A stretch of DNA of 64,000 nucleotides from an uncultured Draconibacterium sp. (GCF_963676735.1 NZ_OY781464.1:777001-841000), one strand, 5' to 3'; numbered from the stretch's first letter, positions 47,870 through 56,769 are shown. Notes: generated from the sequence alone by a model not told the origin. Made by a program: numbers and translations.

Positions 47870-49369
47870 ATGAAAGTTCTGATGATATATCCAAAATACC
47901 CCGATACTTATTGGAGTTTTAAACATGCTTTGAAGTTTATTTTCAAGAAAGCTGCCGTACCTCCATTAGGATTAATAACTGTTTCATCCATGTTGCCGGA
48001 GAATTGGCAAAGAAAGTTGGTCGATTTAAATATTGAAGAGCTAAGAAACGAAACGTTGGAATGGGCGGATTATGTTTTTCTGAGCAGTATGTATGTTCAA
48101 AAAAAGTCGGTGGCAGATATTTTAGCCCGTTGCAAAAAGTGCTCCGTGAAAGTTATTGCCGGCGGGCCTTTGTTTACCCAGGAACACAATAATTATCCCC
48201 AAATTGACCACTTCATTTTAAACGAAGCAGAAATTACGCTACCTCAGTTTTTATCTGATTTACAAAATGGTTTACCTCTGAAAAGAATTTACCATACAGA
48301 TGAATATGCCGATTTATCGTTTTCTCCCGTTCCCGACTTTCATTTGCTGAATTTAAAAGCCTATGCTTCCATGAGCGTCCAGGTTTCACGGGGGTGCCCG
48401 TTTTCATGCGACTTTTGTGAGATTACGGCATTGCTCGGGCATAAAGTGAGGATGAAAAATAAGGAACAAATCATAAGCGAATTGGAAACATTATACCGTT
48501 TGAATTGGCGAGGGGCAGTATCCGTGGTAGACGATAATTTCATCGGGAACAAAAACGTTATAAAAAACGAGTTACTTCCGTCAATGACAGAATGGATGAA
48601 AATTCATCATTATCCGTTTAACTTCAATGCTCAAACATCAATTAACCTGGCCGATGATGGAAGCTTGCTGAAAATGATGCGTGAAGCAGGATTTATTTCA
48701 ACATTTATTGGCATTGAAACACCGGTTGAAGAATCGTTACAAAGCTGTCATAAAATTCAGAATGAAAACCGGAATTTACTGGAAAATGTGAAGCAAATAC
48801 AGAAGGCAGGGCTTCAGGTTTCAGGTGGTTTTATTGTTGGTTTCGATAGCGATACTTCATCCGTATTCCAGCGACAAATCGATTTTATTCAGAAAAGCGG
48901 AATTGTTTCGGCGATGGTAGGATTGTTAAATGCACCTAAAAATACCCGCTTGTACAAACAAATGGAAGAAGAAAACAGGCTAACCGTGGATGCCACAGGG
49001 AGTAACACCGATTATACAATGAACTTCATTCCTAAAATGGATAAGCGGAAATTGCAGGAAGGATACCAGCACATTATAAACAATATTTATAAAGAAAAAC
49101 CTTATTACAAACGTATAAGGGAATTATTCTATAATTATAATCCTGTTAGAAATGGGCAAAGCAACATTAATTTTACCCGTTTAATGGCATTCTTCAGATC
49201 TGTTTTTGTATTGGGCCTGCTGAATAAAGGCAGGTTTGAGTATTGGAAATTTATGCTTTGGACAGTCGTGAATAAGCCAAGACTTTTTATTGACGCCGTT
49301 ACCTTTGCCGTGTACGGCTATCATTTCAGAACCGTTTATGGGTTACGACAAACCCGGCACAAACATTAA
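47870..49369 (+). CDS. B12-binding-type radical SAM protein with DUF4070-like C-terminus
   Basis: 499 residues. Rossmann-like cobalamin-binding region (1-150, starting VLMIYPKYPDTYWSFKHALKF), then the radical SAM cluster motif RGCPFSCDFCE with Cys176, Cys180 and Cys183, and the C-terminal extension (about 360-499) typical of DUF4070 members. Cobalamin-type radical SAM enzymes methylate or rearrange unactivated carbons, but the cobalamin His of methylases was not identified here. It is followed 27 bp later by a fatty acid desaturase gene, so a lipid substrate is a reasonable inference. Confidence 0.88.
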   Translation: MKVLMIYPKYPDTYWSFKHALKFIFKKAAVPPLGLITVSSMLPENWQRKLVDLNIEELRNETLEWADYVFLSSMYVQKKSVADILARCKKCSVKVIAGGPLFTQEHNNYPQIDHFILNEAEITLPQFLSDLQNGLPLKRIYHTDEYADLSFSPVPDFHLLNLKAYASMSVQVSRGCPFSCDFCEITALLGHKVRMKNKEQIISELETLYRLNWRGAVSVVDDNFIGNKNVIKNELLPSMTEWMKIHHYPFNFNAQTSINLADDGSLLKMMREAGFISTFIGIETPVEESLQSCHKIQNENRNLLENVKQIQKAGLQVSGGFIVGFDSDTSSVFQRQIDFIQKSGIVSAMVGLLNAPKNTRLYKQMEEENRLTVDATGSNTDYTMNFIPKMDKRKLQEGYQHIINNIYKEKPYYKRIRELFYNYNPVRNGQSNINFTRLMAFFRSVFVLGLLNKGRFEYWKFMLWTVVNKPRLFIDAVTFAVYGYHFRTVYGLRQTRHKH

Positions 49370-49396
49370 TCAAATAAAAAATATTATTCAATAGCA

Positions 49397-50533
49397 ATGA
49401 AGAACATTCGATACTCAAAGCAAAAACTCGATTTTACAACCGATTTACGAAATTCGGTAAACGAATATTTCAGCAAAAATAACATACAGCCAAATGGAAA
49501 TTGGAGGATTTACGTAAAAACTATTTTTATGGCCTTTCTATATCTGGCTCCTTTTATTCTTATGACCTCAGGACTTGTATCTTCAGTCGCACTGGTATTG
49601 GTATGCTGGCTTATTATGGGACTGGGAATGTCGGGACTGGGAATGGTGACGATGCACGACGCCAATCATGGTTCTTTTTCCAAAAATCAAAAGGTGAACC
49701 GGTTTTTTGGCAATTCGTTGTACCTGCTTGGGGGCTTTCCTGCGAACTGGCGCTATCAGCACAACACACTGCACCATGGTTTTACCAACATTGAAGGACA
49801 TGACGAAGATATTGCGCCTCCCGGAGTTTTAAGATTTTCGCCTCACCGTCCCTTAAAAAAGATGCATCGTTATCAGCACATTTATGCCTGGTTCTTTTAT
49901 TGCCTGATGACCATTTCGTGGATTGTAGCCAAAGATTTCAAACGATTAAAAAAGTACGAAGAAATGGGCGCCAAATTAAGTAACAAACGGAAATTTAACC
50001 GGTTACTAATTGATGTAATCATCTCAAAAGTGCTTTATTACGGTATTTTTCTTATACTTCCATTATTTACAATTCCTGTTTCGTGGTACTGGATTATAGG
50101 CGGATTTATGCTGATGCATTTTACCAGCGGACTGGTACTAAGCACTATTTTTCAGACTGCCCATGTAGTTCCAACTTCGGAATATCCTGTTCCTGATGAG
50201 GAAGGTGAACTTAGCAATAACTGGACGATACATCAGTTGTACACTACATGCGATTACTCCCCTAAAAGCAGTATCTTTTCATGGTTGGTCGGAGGCCTGA
50301 ATTACCAGGTAGAACATCATTTGTTTCCATACATCAGCCATGTACACTACAAAGATATTTCGAAAATTGTGCAGGCAAAAGCCAAAGAATACAAGCTTCC
50401 GTATCACGTAAACAAAAGTTTTGCACAGGCGGTGTGGCAACACATTAAAATGCTAAAGTTGCTTGGGGAGTACAGTAGCTCCGTTAAACGTGCTAACCAG
50501 GTTTCTAAAAGCCATAAAGTTGTTGCATTTTAA
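49397..50533 (+). CDS. membrane fatty acid desaturase (acyl-lipid type)
   Basis: 378 residues with four or more transmembrane helices. All three histidine boxes of the di-iron site are present: HDANHG (His87), HNTLHHG (His122, His126, His127) and VEHHLFP (His307, His308). The QVEHHLFP form is typical of front-end or delta-5/6/9-type desaturases. Introduces a double bond in membrane lipid acyl chains using oxygen and reduced electron carriers. Adjacent to the radical SAM gene, with which it probably forms an operon. Confidence 0.94.
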   Translation: MKNIRYSKQKLDFTTDLRNSVNEYFSKNNIQPNGNWRIYVKTIFMAFLYLAPFILMTSGLVSSVALVLVCWLIMGLGMSGLGMVTMHDANHGSFSKNQKVNRFFGNSLYLLGGFPANWRYQHNTLHHGFTNIEGHDEDIAPPGVLRFSPHRPLKKMHRYQHIYAWFFYCLMTISWIVAKDFKRLKKYEEMGAKLSNKRKFNRLLIDVIISKVLYYGIFLILPLFTIPVSWYWIIGGFMLMHFTSGLVLSTIFQTAHVVPTSEYPVPDEEGELSNNWTIHQLYTTCDYSPKSSIFSWLVGGLNYQVEHHLFPYISHVHYKDISKIVQAKAKEYKLPYHVNKSFAQAVWQHIKMLKLLGEYSSSVKRANQVSKSHKVVAF

Positions 50534-50655
50534 ACCAATAAACCCAATTAATATCAGTAAATTTAGGAGATATAATATGTCTTTGTTAAAAGTTGATAAC
50601 AGATTTTGGAATACAAAATTACATCGGTGACTAATACTGAAACAAAATAAATTAG

Positions 50656-51150
50656 TTGAAACTCTGCATCAAAAATAAGGTTTGTATTCGCTGCCAGATG
50701 GTAGTTGAACCCGAATTGGAAAAAATTGGGCTACCATATAATTCTGTTAAAATAGGCGAAGCTGAATTTATAAGAAATTTGGAGAGTGAACAGCTAAAAC
50801 AGTTGGGTCTGGTATTAAAAAAAGCAGGGCTGCTTTTAATGGATGATAAAAAAAGCATCCTGCTTGAGAAAGTAAAAAGCGCAATTATCGATTTGGTGCA
50901 TTACACCGAGGAACAGTTTAAAGTCAACCTTTCTGATTTCCTGAGCGAAAAATTTTACCTTACTCACAAAATTGAAAGGCTAAAAGAACTATTTGTTAAT
51001 GATGAACTGAATCTTTTTGAAATAGCCTATAAAATGCATTACTGCAGCGTAGTTCGCCTGTCAAATAAATTCAGAAAATTTACAGGACTAAACGCTCCTC
51101 ACTTCAAGAAATTTAAAAACAAAAGACGCGATACACTTGATGACGTTTGA
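50656..51150 (+). CDS. CxxC N-terminal plus AraC-type helix-turn-helix regulator, TTG start
   Basis: 164 residues. TTG at 50656 is the only upstream start, since a TAG lies immediately before it in frame. The N-terminal part MKLCIKNKVCIRCQMVVEPEL has a CxxC pair (Cys10, Cys13) and a heavy-metal-associated-like beta-alpha fold; a C-terminal AraC-like helix-turn-helix (about 105-160: LFEIAYKMHYCSVVRLSNKFRKFTGL) follows. This short CxxC-AraC form is common in Bacteroidota and may sense metals or redox state; function is not known. Follows the desaturase gene by 122 bp. Confidence 0.75.
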   Translation: MKLCIKNKVCIRCQMVVEPELEKIGLPYNSVKIGEAEFIRNLESEQLKQLGLVLKKAGLLLMDDKKSILLEKVKSAIIDLVHYTEEQFKVNLSDFLSEKFYLTHKIERLKELFVNDELNLFEIAYKMHYCSVVRLSNKFRKFTGLNAPHFKKFKNKRRDTLDDV

Positions 51151-51208
51151 ATAGTAGTAGATAAAGGTGAAATTTTGTAAAAAAGGAAATTAATTTGAGG
51201 GAGTGCTC

Positions 51209-51610
51209 ATGAATAACCAAGAGAAATATTATTTGCAGGAAATTTTTAAAAAATTTATTCAGCCTCATTTTTCAATAACCGATTTTATAATTTTTTTTGA
51301 ATGGGATCATATATCCAGAAAATATTGTTTTGTAGTAACGCCAATTAGAAACAAAAACAAATTCATTAATTTTTATTTGCATAAACATGACAAAATTGAT
51401 GATTTTGAGATGATTGCTATTTATACGAGTGTTGGAGAATTCAATTCTCAGAATACACAAAAACTACTCTTTTTATTAGCTCATGACGATTTAAAACGGT
51501 TTAACCGGTTCTATCAGGAGTTTATTGATGATTTGAATGAAAAGAGCGTTAAAGAATCTCCTATTGATTTTTATATTCCTTTTTTTATTGAATATGAGAA
51601 AGAAGAATAA
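51209..51610 (+). CDS. hypothetical protein, aromatic- and charge-rich (133 aa)
   Basis: ATG at 51209 used (the frame also offers GTG at 51203). No family recognised. The protein is rich in Phe, Asp and Lys, with a beta-rich middle (FIIFFEWDHISRKYCFVVTP) and a helical end (LKRFNRFYQEFIDDLNE). No signal peptide or membrane helix. Same strand as the CxxC-AraC gene 58 bp upstream; context gives no clear role. Confidence 0.55.
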   Translation: MNNQEKYYLQEIFKKFIQPHFSITDFIIFFEWDHISRKYCFVVTPIRNKNKFINFYLHKHDKIDDFEMIAIYTSVGEFNSQNTQKLLFLLAHDDLKRFNRFYQEFIDDLNEKSVKESPIDFYIPFFIEYEKEE

Positions 51611-51713
51611 CTCTTAGGTATTGTTTATTGTATCTGAACTTTTTAAAGGTATTGGATATAATGGACTAACTACAGATATGATAAAAGTGAATTTATCCGG
51701 AAAAAATTAGGCA

Positions 51714-52697
51714 TCATTTAATTAGCAAGACGGTATTCTTTTGATAGTCAGATAATATTTCTGAAAACAAGTTGCGGTCGAACAGGTACAGGCAATAACG
51801 AATTTGTGTGTATGGATTTAATTTCCTGTTTTCATTTTCAGCTATCTGATTAACCGATGTCAGGTAATTTTCCAGTGCATCGTTTAATTCACTTTCAGTA
51901 AATTTTCTTTTTATATTCAGAATTTCCTGTACAAATCCATCTACTTTAAATTCAACAAAATTATACTCGGGAAAGTATCTTAAGGCAACAAATAAAAAGC
52001 GGAATACATCCAATGGTTTATTTTTTTCAACAGTTTGTCCTTGTTTTAACCGTTTGTTTATCCTTTTTTCTTCTGAAGTAATTTCATCGTTTATCCGCAA
52101 AAATTCATCGTCCGCAATCTCAAATAATGCGGACAAGCGGTTTATCCTTCTTTTCAGGCTTTGCGGAATACTTTTCTTGTATTTGATTTTATGGTCCAGC
52201 ACGCTCCATGCATCCTGGATAATAGTTCTGATCTGAATCTCAATCCTGATATTTGCATAGCGAACATATTCAGTTTTTTTCCCGTATTTCCCATTCAGTT
52301 TAAGATCCAGATGTAAACTTTTGTAGCCAAATTTATCATCGGTGCTTTCAATCTGAATGGTCTTATCGGTTATGGAAACTTCTCTGAAATATCTTTTCAA
52401 CTCTTTTCTGACGGTGTTTATATCTTTCAGATAAGGACAAATAATCCGAATCCCCACAAAATCAGATAAATAATCAAATATCTTGTAATCCCGGTCAGAA
52501 GTTTTAATTCCGGGCAAGTACTTCCGCTCAAATTTGCTCAGGCATTCATCGTAGTCTTTAATCCGGCCAGAAACGTATTCAATGTTGGCTAGTGGCTCTA
52601 TGAGCTTAATAAAAAGCGCTAAGGCTGAGTTGTAAAATTCCAGATTGGAATCGTAATAGTTTTTGAATTCATTTATTTTTGAATTGATACCTGACAT
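51714..52697 (-). CDS. RelA/SpoT-domain (p)ppGpp synthetase-like protein with C-terminal extension
   Basis: 327 residues. RelA_SpoT synthetase fold: SGRIKDYDECLSKFERKY, LSDFVGIRIICPYLKDI (about 75-91), DDKFGYKSLHLDLKL and the catalytic-region EIQIRTIIQDAWSVLDHKIKYK (about 154-175). No HD hydrolase, TGS or ACT domain, so it is a small alarmone synthetase type. The 130-residue helical C-terminal extension (about 190-327) is not typical of the housekeeping small synthetases. In a mobile region, a toxic synthetase (toxSAS or CapRel-like) is possible, but there is no zinc-finger motif to prove it. Transcribed alone. Confidence 0.85.
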   Translation of the reverse strand: MSGINSKINEFKNYYDSNLEFYNSALALFIKLIEPLANIEYVSGRIKDYDECLSKFERKYLPGIKTSDRDYKIFDYLSDFVGIRIICPYLKDINTVRKELKRYFREVSITDKTIQIESTDDKFGYKSLHLDLKLNGKYGKKTEYVRYANIRIEIQIRTIIQDAWSVLDHKIKYKKSIPQSLKRRINRLSALFEIADDEFLRINDEITSEEKRINKRLKQGQTVEKNKPLDVFRFLFVALRYFPEYNFVEFKVDGFVQEILNIKRKFTESELNDALENYLTSVNQIAENENRKLNPYTQIRYCLYLFDRNLFSEILSDYQKNTVLLIK

Positions 52698-52783
52698 AAA
52701 ACGGTTTGACGTGTAAGTAAGTATTCCCTAAAGGGCTATAATCTGTCGTCAATTCAACCTCGAGACAGTTGAAGAAGTAAAAA

Positions 52784-52806
52784 AAATCCCGCATAAAACG
52801 GGATTT
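52784..52806 (-). terminator. terminator downstream of the csp/RNA-helicase cluster
   Basis: Stem AAATCCCG / CGGGATTT with a 7-nt loop, followed on the minus strand by a T-run. Confidence 0.85.
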
Positions 52807-52827
52807 GAATTTATACATCTTAAAGAG

Positions 52828-53019
52828 TTAGACTCTTTTAACGTTTACGGCATTTAAGCCTTTTTGTCCTTGTTGCAGCTCAAAGCTTACTTCATCCGTT
52901 TCCTTCACGAAGTCAACTAATCCTGATGAATGGACAAAATACTCTTTTTCAGAATTTATATCTTTAATAAAACCAAATCCTTTTGTTTCGTTAAAAAACT
53001 TAATTGTTCCTTTATTCAT
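52828..53019 (-). CDS. csp: cold-shock domain protein, CspA-like (63 aa)
   Basis: 63 residues, a single cold-shock beta barrel. RNP1 KGFGFI and RNP2 YFVHSS motifs present, N-terminal MNKGTIKFFNETKGFGFIKD. Binds single-stranded RNA or DNA and melts structures. Last gene of the minus-strand RNA-handling cluster and just before its terminator. Confidence 0.93.
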   Translation of the reverse strand: MNKGTIKFFNETKGFGFIKDINSEKEYFVHSSGLVDFVKETDEVSFELQQGQKGLNAVNVKRV

Positions 53020-53036
53020 TTTATTCTTTTAAAATA

Positions 53037-53342
53037 TTAATAACCTCTTCTGTTAAATCCTCCGCCACCTCGATTGTGCTGACCACCGCTGTTTCTATCG
53101 GTTCTGGGCCGGGCAACATTTACATTAAGCGTTTTGCCTTCAAACTCGGTTTCATTTAATTCTTCAATGGCTTTTTGTCCTTCCGCGTTATCAGGCATTT
53201 CAACAAACCCGAAACCACGGGAATCACCTGTGAATTTGTCTGTGATAACGTTTGCAGATGTTACTTCTCCAGATTCTGCAAATAATTCTTTTAAGCTTTC
53301 ACTTGTTGTGTTGTAGCTTAGATTTGAAACATAAATATTCAT
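53037..53342 (-). CDS. RRM-domain RNA-binding protein (101 aa)
   Basis: 101 residues with one RNA recognition motif (1-80): RNP2 IYVSNL at residues 2-7 and RNP1 RGFGFVEM at about 42-49. A glycine/arginine-rich tail (NSGGQHNRGGGGFNRRGY) adds nonspecific RNA binding. Widely present in Bacteroidota. Lies between two cold-shock genes, 17 bp upstream of csp. Confidence 0.94.
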   Translation of the reverse strand: MNIYVSNLSYNTTSESLKELFAESGEVTSANVITDKFTGDSRGFGFVEMPDNAEGQKAIEELNETEFEGKTLNVNVARPRTDRNSGGQHNRGGGGFNRRGY

Positions 53343-53372
53343 CTTTTTTATTTTTATGTGAATAATAATCTA

Positions 53373-53573
53373 TTATTGAACCGGCCTGATTGTTATAGCA
53401 ATCGTTCCGCGGTCTCCACTATCCAGTTCAAAAGAAACGATGCCTCCTTCATTTATTTCGGGAAAAGCATCGGTAACATGAAAGAAGTATTTTTCACCAT
53501 TGATGGTGTCTTTAATAAAGCCATAATTTTTGTCTTTATTAAAATTCTCTACGCGACCTTTCAACGTTACCAT
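53373..53573 (-). CDS. second cold-shock domain protein (66 aa)
   Basis: 66 residues, cold-shock barrel with NYGFIKD (RNP1-like) and KYFFHVTD (RNP2-like). More divergent than the csp at 52828 (about 35% by eye), so a separate paralog. Between the RRM gene and the DEAD-box helicase gene, same strand. Confidence 0.88.
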   Translation of the reverse strand: MVTLKGRVENFNKDKNYGFIKDTINGEKYFFHVTDAFPEINEGGIVSFELDSGDRGTIAITIRPVQ

Positions 53574-53595
53574 TTTCTTTAATCTATTTTTCTTT

Positions 53596-54714
53596 TTAAG
53601 CCAATACCGGATCTAATTTTTTCCCGGTCAGCCGTTGTATATTCCGAACCATCATGTGTTCGTCCTGAGAGTAAAATGAAAGCGCTGTTCCTCGTTGTCC
53701 TGCCCGTCCTGTGCGTCCAATTCTGTGTACGTAGGTTTCTGCCACATCAGGCAAATCGTAGTTAATTACCAGCTCCAGGTTAGCAATGTCAATCCCACGG
53801 GCAGCAATATCAGTTGCAACAATCACGCGTGTTCGTCTTAATTTGAAATTCGATAATGCTTTTTGTCGTGCAAGCTGTGACTTATTGCCATGTATGGCTT
53901 CACATTCAATCCTGCTATTGTTCAATATTCTTGCAATTTTGTCAGCCCCGCGTTTTGTTCGTGAGAAAATTAAAACCGATTTGTTTAAATCTTGTCTTAA
54001 TAACGAAATTAACAACTGGTTCTTTTTCTGTCTTTCAACAAAATACAAATGTTGCTCAATCATATCATTAGCTGAAGATACCGGAACAATTTTTACTGTT
54101 ACCGGATTTTGCAAAATCGATCTCGAGAGTTTACTTATTGCTGATGGCATAGTTGCCGAAAAGAACAGCGTTTGCTTCTGTTTTGGCAACATTGGCAACA
54201 AACGTTTTATATCATGTATAAACCCCATGTCGAGCATACGGTCGGCTTCATCCAACACAAAATGCCGGATGTGAGCCAGCGAAATATGCTTTTGATTGAT
54301 CAAGTCGAGTAATCGTCCGGGAGTAGCTATTAGGATATCAACTCCCCGTCTGAGTTTATCAACCTGTGGTCTTTGATTTACTCCTCCAAAAATAACGGCC
54401 TGACGAAGATTTGTGTATTGGGAGTAATCCCAGAAACTTTCCCCAATCTGTATTGCCAACTCCCTGGTAGGCGTAAGAATTAAGGCTTTTATCTCTCTTC
54501 TTCCACCGGAAAAAGGAGCTTCATCCAACTGTTGTATAATCGGAATGGCAAAAGCCGCTGTTTTTCCAGTACCTGTTTGAGCAATTCCAAGTACATCGCC
54601 ACCTTGTAATGCCGTAGGAATGGCTTTCTCCTGAATAGGAGTAGGGTTATCGTATTTTTTGTTTGTCAGCGCTTTAAGTACCGGCTCCGAAATATTTAAT
54701 TCTGTAAATGTCAT
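53596..54714 (-). CDS. rhlE: DEAD-box RNA helicase, RhlE-like
   Basis: 372 residues with only the two RecA domains and no extended C-terminus. Motifs: GIAQTGTGKTAAFAIP (I), PTRELAIQI (Ia), DEADRMLDMGF (II), FFSATMP (III), VIVATDIAARGIDI (V) and YVHRIGRTGRAGQRG (VI). Unwinds RNA, for example in ribosome assembly or at low temperature. First gene of a minus-strand cluster: helicase, cold-shock, RRM, cold-shock. Confidence 0.96.
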   Translation of the reverse strand: MTFTELNISEPVLKALTNKKYDNPTPIQEKAIPTALQGGDVLGIAQTGTGKTAAFAIPIIQQLDEAPFSGGRREIKALILTPTRELAIQIGESFWDYSQYTNLRQAVIFGGVNQRPQVDKLRRGVDILIATPGRLLDLINQKHISLAHIRHFVLDEADRMLDMGFIHDIKRLLPMLPKQKQTLFFSATMPSAISKLSRSILQNPVTVKIVPVSSANDMIEQHLYFVERQKKNQLLISLLRQDLNKSVLIFSRTKRGADKIARILNNSRIECEAIHGNKSQLARQKALSNFKLRRTRVIVATDIAARGIDIANLELVINYDLPDVAETYVHRIGRTGRAGQRGTALSFYSQDEHMMVRNIQRLTGKKLDPVLA

Positions 54715-54824
54715 ATTTTAATTTGCTGTTTTTTTACAGCGGTTTTTGTATTAATAATTCTTGTGAAGTATGTCGGGGTATTGAAGAATGTGTATCTGTT
54801 TAGCTATCTGCTTAACGAGTATAG

Positions 54825-55913
54825 CTATATTTTTTTTGTTGAAAAACCTTTTTGAGCATCTGCAAACTCTTTCATAAGTTGCTGAACTACTTCCTTAACA
54901 TTGCTGATTTTTTCTGCCAGGTAAGCGTTGGCCCCTGCAAATGAATAGCCTTTGTTCATATTTCCTTTTGCTGCGTTATAAAGAGCCATAATAATGCAAT
55001 ACGGACTTTTTGTATAATCGCATGTTTTTATACATTGAAACGGGCATTTCTTTGGACGTTCTTTGCCTTCATTTGCACTTTTTATAAAATTACTATCCAG
55101 AGCTCGACCGGGCATTCCAACCGGACTTTGGATGATCATTGTATCTTTTTTCGATGCATTTATATAGGATTGCTTGAATAATGGCGACGCATCGCATTCC
55201 AGAGTAGGAACGAACAAACTGCCAATTTGTACTCCTGAAGCTCCGAGTTCCATAAAACGCAATACATCTTGGCCGGTTGTAATTCCTCCTGCTGCAATAA
55301 CAGGAATTACTTTCTTGTGATGGTATGCTGATACAATTGATACTACTTCCGGAATCAATCTTTCAAGTGTATAATTTTCATCTTCAATCTGCTCCCTTTT
55401 AAATCCAAGATGCCCCCCTGCTTTTGGCCCTTCTACCACAAGAGCATCAGGGAGGTAATTATAGTTAGATAACCATTTTTGGCAGATAATTTTTGCAGCA
55501 CGGCCTGACGAAACAATAGGAACGAGTAAAGTCTTGCTTCCTTCAGTCAAATACGAGGGCAAGTCTAACGGTAAACCTGCTCCAGAGAATATTACATCTG
55601 CTTTTTCGGCAATGGAGGTTCGTACCATATCTGTAAAATTGGATAAGGCAACCATTATGTTTACACCGATAGTACCTTTGGTTAATTCGCGTGTTTTTCG
55701 TAATTCCTCTTTTAAACCCCAAATACTATCTTCTAAATAGTCAGCGGGCGATTGTTTGTATAACAATCCCAAACCGGCGCATGATATTACGCCAATTCCA
55801 CCTTCGTTTGCAACTGCCGACGCTAATCCTGAAAGTGAAATTCCTACTCCCATGCCACCTTGTATAACAGGGAGTTTGATTTCTTTATTTCCTAAAAAAA
55901 ATGAGTTTATCAT
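54825..55913 (-). CDS. nitronate monooxygenase-like FMN-dependent TIM-barrel enzyme
   Basis: 362 residues, no signal peptide. NPD/FabK-type FMN barrel: VIQGGMGVGISLSGLASAVANEGGIGVIS at the start, GPKAGGHLG and AAGGITTGQDVLRFMELGASGVQIGSLF (phosphate-binding part). The conserved histidine of nitronate monooxygenases appears in AGGHLG. Oxidises alkyl nitronates or related compounds; an enoyl-reductase relative is also possible. Encoded alone at the right side of the first island, 111 bp upstream of the helicase cluster. Confidence 0.85.
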   Translation of the reverse strand: MINSFFLGNKEIKLPVIQGGMGVGISLSGLASAVANEGGIGVISCAGLGLLYKQSPADYLEDSIWGLKEELRKTRELTKGTIGVNIMVALSNFTDMVRTSIAEKADVIFSGAGLPLDLPSYLTEGSKTLLVPIVSSGRAAKIICQKWLSNYNYLPDALVVEGPKAGGHLGFKREQIEDENYTLERLIPEVVSIVSAYHHKKVIPVIAAGGITTGQDVLRFMELGASGVQIGSLFVPTLECDASPLFKQSYINASKKDTMIIQSPVGMPGRALDSNFIKSANEGKERPKKCPFQCIKTCDYTKSPYCIIMALYNAAKGNMNKGYSFAGANAYLAEKISNVKEVVQQLMKEFADAQKGFSTKKI

Positions 55914-56526
55914 ATATACTAAAGTGTGTCACGATATTTGTGTGCACACTTCGCGACTTGTTAAACAAAACAAGAAAGTTGATTTTGATGTCGAATTGAC
56001 GATGGGAAGGTTCGCTAATGGGAAGCGAAACGAAGCATTGCTTTAAACGATTTCAATAAAAAACCTGATTGTCAAGGGTGCGAAGGTATGAAATTATATT
56101 GATTCCGAAATACATTTTTGTTATTTTAACATGTGTGGTACTAAAAGATAACATCAAAGGCCTATCAAATTATAGAAAAGTGAAGAATGTAGTGGAAAGC
56201 TATAGATAGAACTATGGCACATTCTTATTATAAATATTTTATTCGGACTGGATATGCAACAAAAGTTGGACGCTCAGTTAAACTATTAAGCCAATAATGA
56301 AACGGTATCTTGGGTGCATTTTAGTACTATCTCGGGCCTTTTAGCTATAGTTCAAATTAAAGTTATATATATTAGTTGAAGTTCTGGCTTTAAAAGCTCA
56401 CGGCAGTTATCTATCTGTTCCAATTCTTTGTTTTTATTTTAACCATGCAAGGATGAAACTTTAATCATTCACTACACGAATTTGAATTGCCCCCTATTTG
56501 TCTGAAAATTGTGAAACAATAAAAAA
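55914..56526. other. non-coding gap before the second attachment site
   Basis: About 610 bp without a recognisable gene; short open frames show no family feature. Confidence 0.4.
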
Positions 56527-56558
56527 AGGACTAACCTGTTTTTCAACTAGTTAGTCCT
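56527..56558 (-). terminator. hairpin terminator at the tRNA-Pro 3' end
   Basis: Stem AGGACTAAC (56527-56535) with GTTAGTCCT (56550-56558). Read on the minus strand it follows the CCA end of the tRNA fragment by 5 nt and ends in a T-run, as expected for the native tRNA terminator. Confidence 0.8.
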
Positions 56559-56563
56559 CTTAA

Positions 56564-56610
56564 TGGTCGGGATACCAGGATTCGAACCTGGGACCCCCTG
56601 CTCCCAAAAC
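56564..56610 (-). other. tRNA-Pro 3' fragment, attachment site (att2)
   Basis: Minus strand: TTTTGGGAGCAGGGGGTCCC (anticodon loop containing TGG and anticodon 3' stem, variable region), GGTTCGAATCC T-loop, TATCCCGACCA. The anticodon TGG identifies tRNA-Pro. The 5' half is absent, so it is the duplicated end left by integration into the tRNA gene. Integrase starts 160 bp to the right. Confidence 0.88.
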
Positions 56611-56725
56611 ATTTAAAATAGATTTCATTTAATTTCATATGTTTCCTTATGGTCACATAGTCAGGTAGTTACGGATTTTTTATTTGTTCTTAAATTTCAT
56701 TTATTTACCTTTAAATGTCCATTTG

Positions 56726-56755
56726 TTGTACCTATGTTGTACCTATGTTGTACCC
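56726..56755 (+). repeat. TTGTACCTATG tandem repeat near integrase start
   Basis: Two full 11-bp copies (56726-56736, 56737-56747) and a partial third (TTGTACCC), 15 bp before the integrase ATG. The att1 copy has only one degenerate unit. Possible arm-type binding sites or part of the integrase promoter. Confidence 0.7.
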
Positions 56756-56769
56756 AAAAAATGATGTAA

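Noticed and set aside
51203..51208. GTG upstream start for the 51209 gene
   Set aside because: ATG two codons later is the normal choice and no feature needs the extra residues.
56564..56615. Intact tRNA-Pro gene
   Set aside because: The 5' half is replaced by AT-rich element sequence; kept as an attachment site only.
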